Positions 5,401 through 5,669 of a stretch of DNA of 5,669 nt are shown here, piece after piece. This stretch comes from Bordetella parapertussis. Lineage in GTDB: Bacteria > Pseudomonadota > Gammaproteobacteria > Burkholderiales > Burkholderiaceae_B. A program made the translations under genes and the position numbers. The notes beneath the pieces were generated by a model. The model saw only the letters and a list, made by a program, of their open reading frames with translations. It ran no database searches and was not told the origin of the DNA. How positions within the stretch are numbered: the first letter of the stretch is position 1; each line of letters starts with the position of its first letter. Location: positions 1-5,669 of the forward strand of contig CAMAYM010000138.1 in assembly GCA_945862495.1 (NCBI GenBank), given 5' to 3'.

Positions 5401-5669
5401 TTTGATTTCTTCCTTTTTTCCCATGTTTGTACCAACAGAGTTGTCAATTTCGACAATTCATTTCGTTCAGCTTTGGTCAGGTTTTCTTGCTCATTTTTTG
5501 CAAACATGGCTAAGAGATAGACAGGGATTAATTCATTATGAAAGTAATAAATTACTCTCACCCCGCCACTTTTACCCTGTGCACCACGCCCCCACTTCAG
5601 CTTTCGGACACCGCCAGTGCCAACCATCAGGCTGCCCGCTTTAGGGTGCTCGGCTAAATAATCCAGAAT
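5397..5669 (-). CDS. RelE/ParE-superfamily toxin (HigB2-like), N-terminus outside window
   Basis: The visible 90 residues are the C-terminal part of a RelE/HigB-type toxin; relatives are about 105-115 aa, so roughly 20 residues are missing at the right edge. The family expectation is a ribosome-dependent mRNA endonuclease. Landmarks are GTGGVRKLKWG (17-27 of the visible part), KSGGVRVIYYF (33-43), a strand YLLAMFAKNE (51-60), and the closing helix LTKAERNELSKL, which fit HigB2-like proteins with basic residues around the cleavage site. The C-terminal KRKKSK tail overlaps the Shine-Dalgarno region of the antitoxin gene. The stop codon overlaps the antitoxin start by 4 nt. The reading frame is intact as far as visible. 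Promoter and operator lie outside the window. Confidence 0.88.
   Translation of the reverse strand: MLDYLAEHPKAGSLMVGTGGVRKLKWGRGAQGKSGGVRVIYYFHNELIPVYLLAMFAKNEQENLTKAERNELSKLTTLLVQTWEKRKKSK

Noticed and set aside
5321..5644. Plus-strand 107-codon frame opposite the toxin and antitoxin
   Set aside because: Antisense to two clear family members with a classic ATGA overlap; no independent evidence.

Overview
The window looks like part of an accessory, probably integrative or plasmid-like, element from a proteobacterium. Base composition is moderate (mid-40s % GC by eye). The protein families (RepB-type primase fused to an AAA+ helicase, HGGxSTG protein, HigB2/RelE toxin with an Xre antitoxin) are ones I associate with proteobacterial islands. 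Betaproteobacteria is my best guess, but nothing here fixes the genus. No rRNA, tRNA, CRISPR array, transposase or complete integrase is visible.

All confidently called genes are on the minus strand, so the order of transcription runs from right to left. At the right edge is a toxin-antitoxin pair. The RelE/HigB-type toxin lacks its N-terminus at the window end, and an Xre antitoxin overlaps it by 4 nt. The antitoxin is followed closely by a 197-aa protein of unknown function, and 10 nt after that gene's stop by a small HGGxSTG-motif protein with a C-x9-C-x9-C-x2-H arrangement. These four genes look like one transcription unit.

A 91-bp gap with repeats leads to a 233-aa protein of unknown function with a conserved-looking C-terminal domain. 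A 145-bp gap then holds five or six copies of a short motif, T(G/C)ACC(A/C)GAGT, three of them spaced exactly 33 bp apart. A hairpin there would occlude the Shine-Dalgarno of the next gene. That gene encodes an 864-aa primase-helicase (RepB primase domain, PriCT-like region, AAA+ ATPase, C-terminal winged-helix-like region) and dominates the window.

Beyond its stop is a 250-bp gap with a 9-bp-period TTCACA repeat array forming a 16-bp inverted repeat, and a separate 16-bp palindrome. A small 87-aa hypothetical gene with a good Shine-Dalgarno follows. The last 180 bp have no clear gene, only a possible C-terminal tail of a plus-strand gene and a weak terminator-like hairpin.

Working model (inference): a replication module (primase-helicase plus candidate origin or operator repeats) linked to a stabilising toxin-antitoxin pair and to small conserved accessory genes of unknown role. 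The most interesting parts are the two intergenic repeat arrays that flank the primase-helicase gene and the uncharacterised 197-aa/HGGxSTG gene pair.
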